Source: Nitrospirales bacterium (GTDB taxonomy: Bacteria; Nitrospirota; Nitrospiria; Nitrospirales; UBA8639). From it: a stretch of 11,051 nucleotides of DNA. The stretch's first letter is position 1. Each line of letters begins with the position of its first letter. This document shows, piece after piece, positions 1-6,644 of this stretch. A program made the position numbers and the translations under genes. The stretch covers positions 1-11,051 of the forward strand of contig JACDDF010000030.1 of the NCBI GenBank assembly GCA_013817135.1, in the 5' to 3' direction. Below the pieces are notes generated by a model, which did not search any database, was not told the DNA's origin, and saw only the letters and a list, made by a program, of their open reading frames with translations.

Positions 1-1943
1 TGCAAGTCCTTCTGAACTGGCTGGACGCCTTTCCGGAGACCCAACATGGCCCCTATTGGTTGCAAGCGTTTGAAGCAGGATATCGAACGGCTCTTTTAGA
101 AACACTGAGGCCCAACATTATCAAAAAAATTGGCGCAACGGGTCCAGATCAGCACCAAACGGCTGCGGTTCGCCCATTGACACAAGCTGTCTTGTGTATC
201 GATGTTCGTTCAGAAGGGTTCCGGCGCCACTTGGAAGAAATCGGCGGGTATGAAACCTTGGGCTTTGCGGGGTTTTTTGCCATTCCCTTCCGATTTCAAG
301 CGTTCGGCAGCCACCATGAGACCGATCAATGTCCGGTTCTTCTCAAACCGAAACATGTGGTGCGCGAAGTTCCCAGGGCCTATCAAAGTCTGGAAGCCGA
401 AAAACATCTCGCTGGTAAACGGTTCCTTCAGACCGGCCATCAGTTGCTGTACGACCTCAAAGAAAATGTGATCACGCCCTATGTCATGGTCGAAGCCATG
501 GGATGGTTTTACCTCATCCCTTTCATCCTGAAAACCACCCTGGCCACCCGGTATCGAGAATGGGCCTCACGGCTTCGGCGGGCCTTTGCCCCCCCTCTCG
601 CTACAACCCTCACGGTGAATAAAGTCACGCAGGAAGAGGCACTGGAGATGTTAGCGGTGGAACAACGCCCCACCATCCGCCGCGCCTTGCGGGAGCAGCT
701 TGGCCTGTATGGCAGCCAGGTTTCCCAGGAACTCATTGAAACCATACGCCAGTATGCGTTGGGGGAAAATGACGGCCCCCTCCCCGATACCTCCCGTCAG
801 GCTCTCGGACTATCATCCGCTCAAGAAGCAGCTTTCATCGACACGCTCCGTCGCCACTATCACATTGATTCGCGCGGGGCCTCGGCCCGATTGCATCGTA
901 TCACCCAAACAGGGTTCACCCTGACCGAGCAAGTTAGTTTTGTCGAAACAAACCTCCGCCTTATGGGCCTAACCAAAAGTTTTGCCCGATTTGTGCTGCT
1001 CTGTGGCCATGGAAGTACCTCCGAGAATAATCCCTTTGAGTCTGGTCTCGATTGTGGCGCGTGCGGGGGAAATCACGGGATGCCCAATGTCCGTACCTTT
1101 GCCGCCATGGCCAACGAGCCTGAGATCCGAGCACTTCTCCGAGAGCGTGGGATCACGATTCCTCAGGATAGTTACTTCCTTGCCGGTCAGGTTGACACGA
1201 CAACTGATGCCGTTCAACTCTTTGATCTGGAAGATGTCCCCTCCACACATCGTCATCAATTGTCACAGTTGACCCGTGATCTAGAAGAAGCCGGCCGACA
1301 GAATAGCCTCGAACGATGTGCGTGTCTTCCAGATGTCCAGGGACCACTAACAGTGAAGCAGGCTTCGCGTGAAGTGAAAAGTCGAAGCCTCGACTGGTCC
1401 CAAGTTCGACCTGAATGGGGATTATCGCGCAATGCGGCCTTTATTGTCGGACACCGCTACCTGACCAGAGACCTCAATCTTGAAGGTCGGACGTTCTTGC
1501 ATTCCTATGATTATCAGGATGATCCTACCGGCAAGTTTCTGCAAATCATTCTGACCGCACCGGGAGTGGTGATTCAATGGATCAGCATGGAGCATTACTT
1601 TTCTACCGTAGCCCCCGACATCTATGGAAGCGGCAGCAAAATGTACCATAACGTGACCGGCCGGATCGGGGTCATGTACGGAGCACAAAGTGACTTGCGA
1701 GTTGGGCTCCCTTGGCAGACCGTCATGAATGGTGAGGATCCCAATCATGAAGCCATGCGCCCGCTCTACATTGTGGAAGCTCCACGTGATCGAATCAGTC
1801 TGCTCATCCAAAAGAATGAAATCCTCCGACGATTTTTTGATGGCCGCTGGGTTCATCTTGTGGCTCTGGAACCGGAGGAAGGAGAATTTTATCAATATGT
1901 TTCAAAACAGGGCTGGATTGCGATTCCTCACAACCCACAGTAA
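1..1943 (+). CDS. dabA: DabA-1, inorganic carbon transporter subunit (UPF0753/DUF2309), 5' truncated by window
   Basis: Cytoplasmic beta-carbonic-anhydrase-like subunit of the DAB complex, which hydrates CO2 to bicarbonate using energy from its membrane partner DabB. The reading frame is open from base 3 with no start in the window, so the TTG at 60 is not the start; by alignment with the second copy about 435 residues are missing upstream. The zinc-site residues known from Halothiobacillus DabA (Cys351, Asp353, His524, Cys539) can be matched: CID at 195-203 gives Cys and Asp, CGHG gives His at 1008-1010, and DCG gives Cys at 1053-1055, with the same His-to-Cys spacing of 15. The C-terminal block with YGSGSK, HNVTG and DLRVGLPWQ is typical of the family. 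The CxD-to-His distance is about 271 residues against 171 in Halothiobacillus, so there is an insertion. A PII-like gene follows 47 bp downstream. Family assignment is secure; the ion or energy coupling in this organism is inferred. Confidence 0.95.
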   Translation, partial: QVLLNWLDAFPETQHGPYWLQAFEAGYRTALLETLRPNIIKKIGATGPDQHQTAAVRPLTQAVLCIDVRSEGFRRHLEEIGGYETLGFAGFFAIPFRFQAFGSHHETDQCPVLLKPKHVVREVPRAYQSLEAEKHLAGKRFLQTGHQLLYDLKENVITPYVMVEAMGWFYLIPFILKTTLATRYREWASRLRRAFAPPLATTLTVNKVTQEEALEMLAVEQRPTIRRALREQLGLYGSQVSQELIETIRQYALGENDGPLPDTSRQALGLSSAQEAAFIDTLRRHYHIDSRGASARLHRITQTGFTLTEQVSFVETNLRLMGLTKSFARFVLLCGHGSTSENNPFESGLDCGACGGNHGMPNVRTFAAMANEPEIRALLRERGITIPQDSYFLAGQVDTTTDAVQLFDLEDVPSTHRHQLSQLTRDLEEAGRQNSLERCACLPDVQGPLTVKQASREVKSRSLDWSQVRPEWGLSRNAAFIVGHRYLTRDLNLEGRTFLHSYDYQDDPTGKFLQIILTAPGVVIQWISMEHYFSTVAPDIYGSGSKMYHNVTGRIGVMYGAQSDLRVGLPWQTVMNGEDPNHEAMRPLYIVEAPRDRISLLIQKNEILRRFFDGRWVHLVALEPEEGEFYQYVSKQGWIAIPHNPQ

Positions 1944-1974
1944 ACCATTTCTCAAGCACCCATTTACCTTGAAG

Positions 1975-1980
1975 AAGGAG
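1975..1980 (+). promoter_or_regulatory. Ribosome binding site of the PII-like gene
   Basis: AAGGAG lies 10 bases before the ATG at 1991. It supports that start over the internal ATG at 2015, which has no purine-rich sequence in front of it. Confidence 0.7.
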
Positions 1981-1990
1981 TACACAAGCC

Positions 1991-2326
1991 ATGAGCGGTT
2001 TAATTCTTCATCCGATGAAGGAAATTAAGATTATTATCGAGGGGGAACACCTGAGATTTGTCAGTGATCTGTTAGACAAAGTGAAAGCGACCGGATATAC
2101 CGTTATCAGCAATATTTCCGGAAAAGGCCACCATGGATTTCATGAGGGACATCTCATGTTTAACGATACCAGCAGCCAGGTCATGATCTTCACGGTGGTT
2201 CCAGAGGAAAAGGTTGAACCCATTCTTGCCGGCCTGGGCCCACTCTTTAATCGTCACTCCGGCTCCATGTTCGTCTCCGATGTTGCGGTAAGCCGCCGTG
2301 AGCGATTTACTGCCGGGGAAAAGTGA
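1991..2326 (+). CDS. PII-family (PII-like) regulatory protein linked to DabA
   Basis: Small cytoplasmic signalling protein of the PII superfamily, 111 residues. The fold is suggested by the start strand KEIKIIIEGE (residues 10-19), a helix with SDLLDKVKATGYT, a T-loop beginning SGKGHHG (43-49), a central strand QVMIFTVVP (63-71), helix EKVEPILAGL, and a B-loop/strand RHSGSMFVSDV (88-98) that parallels the GDGKIFVSPV region of GlnB/GlnK. The loop is short and has no residue equivalent to the uridylylated Tyr51, so it is not a classical GlnB. PII-like proteins typically form trimers, bind nucleotides and control a neighbouring transporter; regulation of the DabA-1 complex is therefore a fair inference but not shown. 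The gene lies 47 bp after dabA-1 and is probably co-transcribed. No second copy is seen near the downstream dab operon within the window. Confidence 0.8.
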   Translation: MSGLILHPMKEIKIIIEGEHLRFVSDLLDKVKATGYTVISNISGKGHHGFHEGHLMFNDTSSQVMIFTVVPEEKVEPILAGLGPLFNRHSGSMFVSDVAVSRRERFTAGEK

Positions 2327-2814
2327 GGCCGCCTCTATACACCAGAATGGCGGTTGCAAAAAATTTCTCTCCTTCCGACCGAATGGTTGAGGAGACTGGT
2401 AAACGGGCAAAACGAGTTCTCGATTTTCGCGTCAATGCAGTCGGCACATAAACCTGGTGTCTCAGCCAACTCCGTGGCATCTTCAGATCTTCCTACCATC
2501 ATCCGACCTCAAAAGTCTGGGCGCCGGTTCGTTAACGAGCGGACCTGCTCCCGGCCCATGCTCAATCACATTCTTTGGTGAAGACCATGCTTCATCTTTG
2601 CGCTTGTGTGGGCAACATCCCCCAATCACAGGTTAGCGTAGCGAGAAGCTTTCCTGAACAAACAGTTTGATATTGGGATCGGTTGTAACGATGACCATCG
2701 TCCACGGACATTCCGGCGCACAAATCCTCGAGAGAATGGTCTCTCGTTGTGGGGAGGAGATTTCATGAAGTCCGCCATCGACATGCGGATTTTTGGAAAG
2801 ATTAACCTCCGGCA
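2327..2814. other. Gene-poor stretch, no convincing coding sequence
   Basis: About 490 bases without a gene I can support. The best + strand fragment starts at ATG 2347 and reads 34 residues (contains KRAKRVLDFRVNAVGT) before TAA at 2449; it has no RBS and may be the beginning of a decayed gene. Two very short frames at 2691-2768 and from ATG 2765 overlap each other and look random. On the minus strand a frame is open over this region (see 2633-2881). Confidence 0.5.
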
Positions 2815-2881
2815 TTGGCAATCTCTCCGGCAATTGTTCCTCAAAGCCAACAGGGGGTTCTTCCTCAAGTGACTGCGGCAA
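2633..2881 (-). CDS. Doubtful minus-strand ORF, unrecognised
   Basis: An 82-residue frame from a TTG start, with GGGAAGG about 8 bases upstream. Its composition is protein-like: acidic and proline-rich at the start (LEEEPPVGFEEQLPERLPMP), then a hydrophobic stretch (WTMVIVTTDPN) near the end. I do not recognise it. The frame is open for about 50 more codons upstream (to about 3040) without an ATG, GTG or TTG, and that part overlaps the + strand ORF at 2815-3318. It could be the 3' end of a decayed gene, a small real gene, or chance. All neighbours are on the other strand. Confidence 0.2.
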   Translation of the reverse strand: MPQSLEEEPPVGFEEQLPERLPMPEVNLSKNPHVDGGLHEISSPQRETILSRICAPECPWTMVIVTTDPNIKLFVQESFSLR

Positions 2882-3318
2882 ACGTACAGCCTTCCCGTCC
2901 AGGTGGCTTGGTCCTTGTGCCGGGGCAGAAACCCGTCGAGGTTCAAGTGGTCGCGATGCATCTTCTCGTGACCTATCCGGATCCCATGGTGGCCCCTTTG
3001 GCCTTACGACCCCGTGAACCCTGGTGCGCCAATGGAATCATCCGACGCTATGGTCCTGTCCGAACACTCCTTGTCCGTTTTGTCGGGGTCAGCGGACTCC
3101 GGAATGATGGCTATGCCGTGAATCAGGCGATCGTAAACGAGGCTCTCGTGGTTGCTCCGCAATTAGCGGAGCCCGGCTCCCCTGGCATTCTTCCCGATTT
3201 CCCCAAATGGTGGGACCGGGACCAGGCTGCGCCACACTTTGAAGATGAACTGCGTCAGGCTCAACGATTGAATTCGTTTACTGACCGGCTCGGGAAGTAT
3301 CGCGACTCTTATTATTAG
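2815..3318 (+). pseudogene. Unrecognised ORF, probably remnant of a broken gene
   Basis: A 167-codon open frame from a TTG start; an internal ATG at 2956 is an alternative. No family is recognised. The stretch from about 2956 looks protein-like, with PREPWCANGIIRRYGPVRTL, an acidic-aromatic segment PDFPKWWDRDQAAPHFEDEL and a charged C-terminus ending before TAG at 3316. Immediately after the stop a second protein-like frame (offset, open from about 3285) reads DPNHPDLNAASGADLY and ends at a TAA near 3465, then stays readable to about 3560. This suggests that frameshifts and nonsense changes have broken one or more former genes. No good RBS precedes either start. It sits between the PII-like gene and a clear isocitrate dehydrogenase relic, which strengthens the case for decay. 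It could still be a real lineage-specific gene. Confidence 0.35.
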
Positions 3319-3550
3319 ATCCCAACCACCCTGACTTAAATGCGGCCTCAGGGGCTGATCTGTACCTCACCTTTCTTCAGGAGGGAATGGCTAAAGGCGG
3401 AATCAACGCGACGGATGAACCCACACGCCTCAGGCTGGTGGAGTTGCACTGGAATCTTTAAGCCCAGACCTGGCGACAGGAATTTACCGAAGTGTCGACG
3501 GGTCACTCCCGTGCAGATGATGCGTTCTTTGCCGCCATACCCGCTCTAGA

Positions 3551-4055
3551 AATCGCCGTACAATGACCGATGGCCTCTTCATGGATGCTTTCAAAGAGGC
3601 GGCCAAGAAATACCCTGACATCGAAACAGGCGATGTCATTGTCGATAATTGCTGCATGCCATTGATTTGAAATCCTGCTTAGTTCGACTGTTTGGTACTG
3701 CCCAATCTGTATGGGTATATTCTGGCCGGCCGCTGTGCCGGGCTGGTCGGTGGGCTGGGGTTTGCACCAGGAGCCAATCTCGAGGACAACTGTGCGATCT
3801 TTGAAGCGGTTCACGAGTCGACGCCCAAATTTGCGGGACTCAAGAAAGCCAATCCTTCCGCCGTCTTGATCTCGGGGATCAAAATGCTGCTATGGCTTAA
3901 AGAGGAGCAAGCCGCTAACCTAATTGAAAAATCGATGTTTGCGATTCTGTGAGAAGAAACACTTAACATACGACGTCGGTGGAACAGCCAAAACGGACGA
4001 ATATGCACAAGCGATTTTTGCCAATTGGGTGACATGGCGTGCATTTGATCCTTGA
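3551..4055 (+). pseudogene. icd: Isocitrate dehydrogenase relic (3' half only)
   Basis: Degenerate C-terminal half of a NAD(P)-dependent isocitrate dehydrogenase of the decarboxylating dehydrogenase family. Successive family blocks are readable: MTDGLFMDAFKEAAKKYPDI (from ATG 3563), VIVDNCCMPLI, then FDCLVLPNLYG, CAGLVGGLGFAPGANL, AIFEAVHESTPKFAGL, NPSAVLISGIKML and finally KKHLTYDVGGTAKTDEYAQA. Two in-frame nonsense codons (TGA 3668-3670, TAG 3680-3682) and one frameshift at about 3950 interrupt it; the last block is read in another frame from GAG at 3951. The catalytic N-terminal half is absent upstream. NLYGYI replaces the usual NLYGDI, a sign of drift. The intact enzyme oxidatively decarboxylates isocitrate, or runs in reverse in the reductive TCA cycle. 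An intact copy would be expected elsewhere in the genome. Isopropylmalate dehydrogenase is a related alternative, but the VGGLG and YDVGGTAKT blocks favour Icd. Confidence 0.85.
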
Positions 4056-4162
4056 AAAACATGCAGGTAAGTATAGCGCGATTAACAATTACCTGGATAA
4101 CACCCAAGAAAGGATACCTCGATCAATTTTACAACTGAGGCAATCAAAACCAAGAAGAAAAA

Positions 4163-4191
4163 AGACGCCAAGTTAGGTGGCGTTGGCGTCT
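4163..4191. terminator. Candidate intrinsic terminator, stronger in the minus direction
   Basis: AGACGCCAA at 4163-4171 pairs perfectly with TTGGCGTCT at 4183-4191 across an 11-base loop. A run of A at 4158-4163 lies directly before it, so read on the minus strand the stem is followed by a T-rich tract (TTTTTCTTCTT). On the + strand the following sequence (ATTTCATT) is only a weak U tract. It may act in both directions, closing the former icd transcript and blocking antisense transcription. Confidence 0.55.
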
Positions 4192-4224
4192 ATTTCATTA
4201 AAGAAAAGTGTATTCCCCAATTCA

Positions 4225-4229
4225 GGGAG
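4225..4229 (+). promoter_or_regulatory. Ribosome binding site of the small ORF at 4236
   Basis: GGGAG, six bases before the ATG at 4236. It selects this frame over the overlapping frame that begins at 4208, which has no comparable site. Confidence 0.55.
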
Positions 4230-4235
4230 TTTGGC

Positions 4236-4466
4236 ATGTTCTTATTCGAATTCATTTTCAACCGGGGGACAAAAGTGTGGCGGGGGTATGTGAGCCAGGA
4301 TTTGCTGATGATGAAATGGTATCGATCCCGGTTTATGGCGACAAAAGATATCCAGGATACCGATTTGAGCACGTTCCTGGAACAGTTCGGCCAGGAGGTG
4401 TGGTTGTCGGCGGTGCAGAAATTATGGAATTATGATGGTGAGGCCTTGGACAGTAAGGCGTACTGA
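4236..4466 (+). CDS. Small uncharacterised protein, 76 residues
   Basis: Not recognised as a known family. The predicted protein has a short hydrophobic aromatic start (MFLFEFIFN), a basic-aromatic middle (KVWRGY, MMKWYRSRFMATKD) and a more acidic second half with TFLEQFGQEVW and KLWNYDGEALDSKAY. There is no clear signal peptide, full membrane segment or zinc motif. Four tryptophans and many aromatic residues suggest a folded domain rather than a random frame. A GGGAG site six bases upstream supports translation. It lies between a candidate terminator (4163-4191) and a 10-bp palindrome (4495-4524), so it could be a single-gene transcript. Another frame over the same bases (4208-4435) is open but less protein-like. 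It could also be the surviving end of a larger decayed gene, given the relics just upstream. Confidence 0.5.
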   Translation: MFLFEFIFNRGTKVWRGYVSQDLLMMKWYRSRFMATKDIQDTDLSTFLEQFGQEVWLSAVQKLWNYDGEALDSKAY

Positions 4467-4494
4467 GAAGAGCGCCTTGCGGCAAATACGGGTG

Positions 4495-4524
4495 GAGCCT
4501 GAGCCGGACTTAATGCTCAGGCTC
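4495..4524. repeat. Perfect 10-bp inverted repeat, possible terminator stem
   Basis: GAGCCTGAGC at 4495-4504 and GCTCAGGCTC at 4515-4524 are perfect reverse complements with a 10-base loop. The sequence lies 28 bp after the small ORF and 122 bp before purE. There is no T tract on either side, so it is not a standard intrinsic terminator. It could be a Rho-dependent 3' end, an mRNA-stabilising stem or an operator for purE. Confidence 0.5.
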
Positions 4525-4646
4525 ATAGCAGGAGATTGCACAATTCATCACCCTGGACTGCCGACTCAAGATCTGTTAAAGGAACCGGATGTTTCCCGGG
4601 TGGATACTCTTAAAGTGAGAATATTTCTTGGGAGGCAACATAGTCG

Positions 4647-5147
4647 ATGAATACTGAATCTGACAATTCCAATCCACTCGTGGCGATTATCATGGGAAGC
4701 AGCAGTGATTGGGAGACCATGCGTCACGCGAGTCTGATCCTCACGGAATTGGCCGTCCCCCATGAATGCCGTATTGTGTCAGCCCATCGCACGCCGGATT
4801 TTCTCTTTGAGTATGTCGGATCGGCCAAAAGCCGGGGCATTCACGTGCTGATTGCGGGTGCAGGCGGGGCGGCACATTTACCGGGGATGGCGGCAGCAAA
4901 AACGATTCTTCCTGTTCTGGGGGTGCCGGTGCGGTCTCGTGCGCTGCAGGGCTTTGATTCGCTCTTATCAATTGCCCAAATGCCAAAGGGCATTCCGGTT
5001 GCGACCCATGCGATCGGGGAGGATGGAGCTGTCAATGCCGCATTGCAGGCGGCAGCTATTCTTGCACTATCTGATCACGACATCAGCCAACGGCTCAAGG
5101 CCTATTATGACCGACGACACGCCCCTACACTGGAGAAACTCACATGA
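4647..5147 (+). CDS. purE: PurE, N5-carboxyaminoimidazole ribonucleotide mutase (class I)
   Basis: Cytoplasmic purine enzyme that moves the carboxylate of N5-CAIR to carbon 4, giving CAIR. Length is 166 residues, normal for bacterial class I PurE. Family motifs are clear: GSSSDW (17-22), SAHRTP (45-50) with the catalytic His47, [12 protein letters not shown] (71-81), PVLGVPV (89-95) and [15 protein letters not shown] (106-120). GGGAGG at 4630-4635 stands 11 bases before the ATG, an acceptable if slightly long spacing. The stop overlaps the purK start in ATGA, so the two are translationally coupled. The presence of purK shows the PurK/PurE route using bicarbonate and ATP, not the class II direct carboxylase. 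Assignment is very secure. Confidence 0.97.
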   Translation: MNTESDNSNPLVAIIMGSSSDWETMRHASLILTELAVPHECRIVSAHRTPDFLFEYVGSAKSRGIHVLIAGAGGAAHLPGMAAAKTILPVLGVPVRSRALQGFDSLLSIAQMPKGIPVATHAIGEDGAVNAALQAAAILALSDHDISQRLKAYYDRRHAPTLEKLT

Positions 5148-6364
5148 ATATCATCCTTCCCGGTGGAACGATCGGGATATTGGGCGGAGGCCAACTTGGT
5201 CGCATGCTGGCCATGGAAGGCCGCCGGATGGGGTATCGGATTGGCGTGTTAGATCCGGTTGAGAATTGTCCGGCTGCCCAGGTTGCGGATTTTTTTGTGC
5301 AATCAGAACTGACGAACACGCAACGCGTGATGGACTTTGTCGCTCAGGTTGATGTGGTGACCATTGAGACCGAACTGGTGCCTAAAATGCTTCTTGCCGA
5401 CATTGAAACCGGCAAAGCTACCCGTCCATCCTCTTGCGTGCTCGCTCTCATCCAGGATCGACTGGTTCAACGAGAATTCCTTCAAGATCACAGCTTTCCA
5501 CAAACTCCCTTTGCCTCGGTCAAAGATCACGCCAGCTTGACCACTGCGGCTCAACGAGTGGCATACCCGGCTATTTTAAAGAAGCGCCGTTCAGGATATG
5601 ACGGTAAGGGGCAAATCCGGGTTGCCGGCGTGGATCACCTTAATGAAGCCTGGCGAGAATTAGGGGAAGTCCCGTCTGTTTTGGAGGCCGTCGCGCCCTT
5701 CAAGATGGAACTCTCGGTAGTGCTGGCCCGCAGTCTTCAGGGAGATATTCAACTGTACCCCCTAGCTGAGAATGCACATCGGCAAAACATCCTCCACACC
5801 ACACGCGTTCCGGCCCGGGTGGCGGACACGATCCGTTTACGGGCGGAGGAGCTTGCCGTTTCCCTCTCAGAGGCCCTTGATTACTGCGGAGTAATGGCGG
5901 TGGAGCTGTTTCTTCTCGAGGACGACACCTTGTTGATCAATGAGATCGCTCCTCGGCCTCATAACAGTGGACACTTCACGTTTGGGGCCTGTGTGACGTC
6001 CCAATTCGAACAACATCTCCGCGCCATTTGCGGATTACCATTGGGGGATACCTCTCTCATGCATCCCGTCGTGATGGTGAATCTCCTCGGAGATTTGTGG
6101 CGAAACGGACCGCCCAGGTGGGATCGCCTTCTGGCTCATCCGCAGGTCCGTCTTCACCTCTATGGAAAAACACACGCCGCGCCAGGACGCAAAATGGGGC
6201 ATTTTCTTCTGATAGGGGAAAATCCAGATCAATCATTCAACCAAGCCGAGCGTCTCCTTCAGGGCATGATGGAAGCGGATTCTCAAGAGAAAGATTTTCT
6301 TCTCAAGAATCCAGGCAAAGAGCCTTTCCAAAAGCTAGCCAGGCCATTGGAGACTCCGGCATGA
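5144..6364 (+). CDS. purK: PurK, N5-carboxyaminoimidazole ribonucleotide synthase
   Basis: ATP-grasp enzyme that carboxylates aminoimidazole ribonucleotide with bicarbonate and ATP to give N5-CAIR, the substrate of PurE. Length is 406 residues, slightly above the usual 350-390. Seen in order: an N-terminal glycine-rich loop [13 protein letters not shown] (from about residue 9), the ATP-grasp glycine loop SGYDGKGQ (150-157), and the metal/phosphate motif [12 protein letters not shown] (266-277) followed by [11 protein letters not shown]. Where many PurK read TYEFENV this one reads TIETELV, a milder variant. The start overlaps purE by four bases. The C-terminal tail after about residue 370 is variable in the family. 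No clear T-rich terminator is seen directly after the stop. Confidence 0.97.
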   Translation: MNIILPGGTIGILGGGQLGRMLAMEGRRMGYRIGVLDPVENCPAAQVADFFVQSELTNTQRVMDFVAQVDVVTIETELVPKMLLADIETGKATRPSSCVLALIQDRLVQREFLQDHSFPQTPFASVKDHASLTTAAQRVAYPAILKKRRSGYDGKGQIRVAGVDHLNEAWRELGEVPSVLEAVAPFKMELSVVLARSLQGDIQLYPLAENAHRQNILHTTRVPARVADTIRLRAEELAVSLSEALDYCGVMAVELFLLEDDTLLINEIAPRPHNSGHFTFGACVTSQFEQHLRAICGLPLGDTSLMHPVVMVNLLGDLWRNGPPRWDRLLAHPQVRLHLYGKTHAAPGRKMGHFLLIGENPDQSFNQAERLLQGMMEADSQEKDFLLKNPGKEPFQKLARPLETPA

Positions 6365-6471
6365 ATACCGCCCTGTTTTACTAAACATGTATTGAGATGA
6401 CTTCTCCTTATAAGCCAAATGTGGCAAAGAAACCATGACTCATAATTTTCCGGGACGTGAATAGCCAATCT

Positions 6472-6500
6472 GTGACACGATCGCCTTGACAGGATAAGAT
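6472..6500 (+). promoter_or_regulatory. Candidate sigma-70 promoter for the dabB-dabA operon
   Basis: GTGACA at 6472-6477 (five of six matches to TTGACA) and TAAGAT at 6495-6500 (four of six matches to TATAAT) are 17 bases apart. A transcript from about 6507 would have a leader of roughly 140 bases. This is pattern matching only; the perfect TTGACA at 6486 lacks a partner box. Confidence 0.35.
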
Positions 6501-6546
6501 GGCCGACAACTCAAAACATGACGCGGCATTCAAACGGTCTAGACTG

Positions 6547-6589
6547 AACGCGCCTACAGCGTTATCCTTATCGTTTTTTTCTGAACGCT
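6547..6589 (+). promoter_or_regulatory. Overlapping inverted repeats with T run in the dab leader
   Basis: AACGC (6547-6551) can pair with GCGTT (6559-6563); alternatively AGCGTT (6558-6563) can pair with AACGCT (6584-6589). The two pairings exclude each other, and a T7 run (6574-6580) lies between. The layout recalls an attenuator, but stems are short and the T run is not next to the first stem, so the call is weak. Confidence 0.2.
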
Positions 6590-6631
6590 ATTTTCCCAAG
6601 GAAATCGCTTTCTAACGGCGATGCCATCTCC

Positions 6632-6636
6632 CGGAG
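6632..6636 (+). promoter_or_regulatory. Ribosome binding site deciding the dabB start
   Basis: CGGAG ends eight bases before ATG 6645. The upstream ATG at 6621 has only AAGGAAA about 16 bases away, too far for normal initiation, so 6645 is preferred. Confidence 0.6.
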
Positions 6637-6644
6637 TCCCACTC

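Larger units (their letters stand above)
6365..6644. other. Intergenic leader of the second dab operon
   Basis: About 280 bases with no convincing ORF. It separates purK from the dab operon and contains a plausible sigma-70 promoter (6472-6500), short competing inverted repeats around 6547-6589, a run of seven T at 6574-6580 and the dabB RBS. A short continuation of the dabB frame to ATG 6621 is possible. Confidence 0.6.

Noticed and set aside
60..62. TTG at 60 as the start of the first CDS
   Set aside because: The frame stays open to base 3 and encodes residues homologous to DabA-2 just before this point, so the gene continues upstream of the window.
1..73. Window-end similarity as evidence of a circular element or assembly overlap
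   Set aside because: Identity is only about three quarters with many synonymous changes, so these are paralogous genes, not the same sequence read twice.
1422..1895. 157-codon open frame on the minus strand inside dabA-1
   Set aside because: It lies fully antisense to a gene with clear DUF2309 motifs and its translation matches no family; treated as a shadow.
4208..4435. Alternative + strand frame over the small ORF
   Set aside because: No RBS in front, and its composition is less coherent than the 4236-4466 frame.
6486..6491. Perfect TTGACA as -35 box upstream of dabB
   Set aside because: The bases 16-18 downstream (AACTCA region) do not resemble a -10 box; the pair GTGACA/TAAGAT just upstream fits better.
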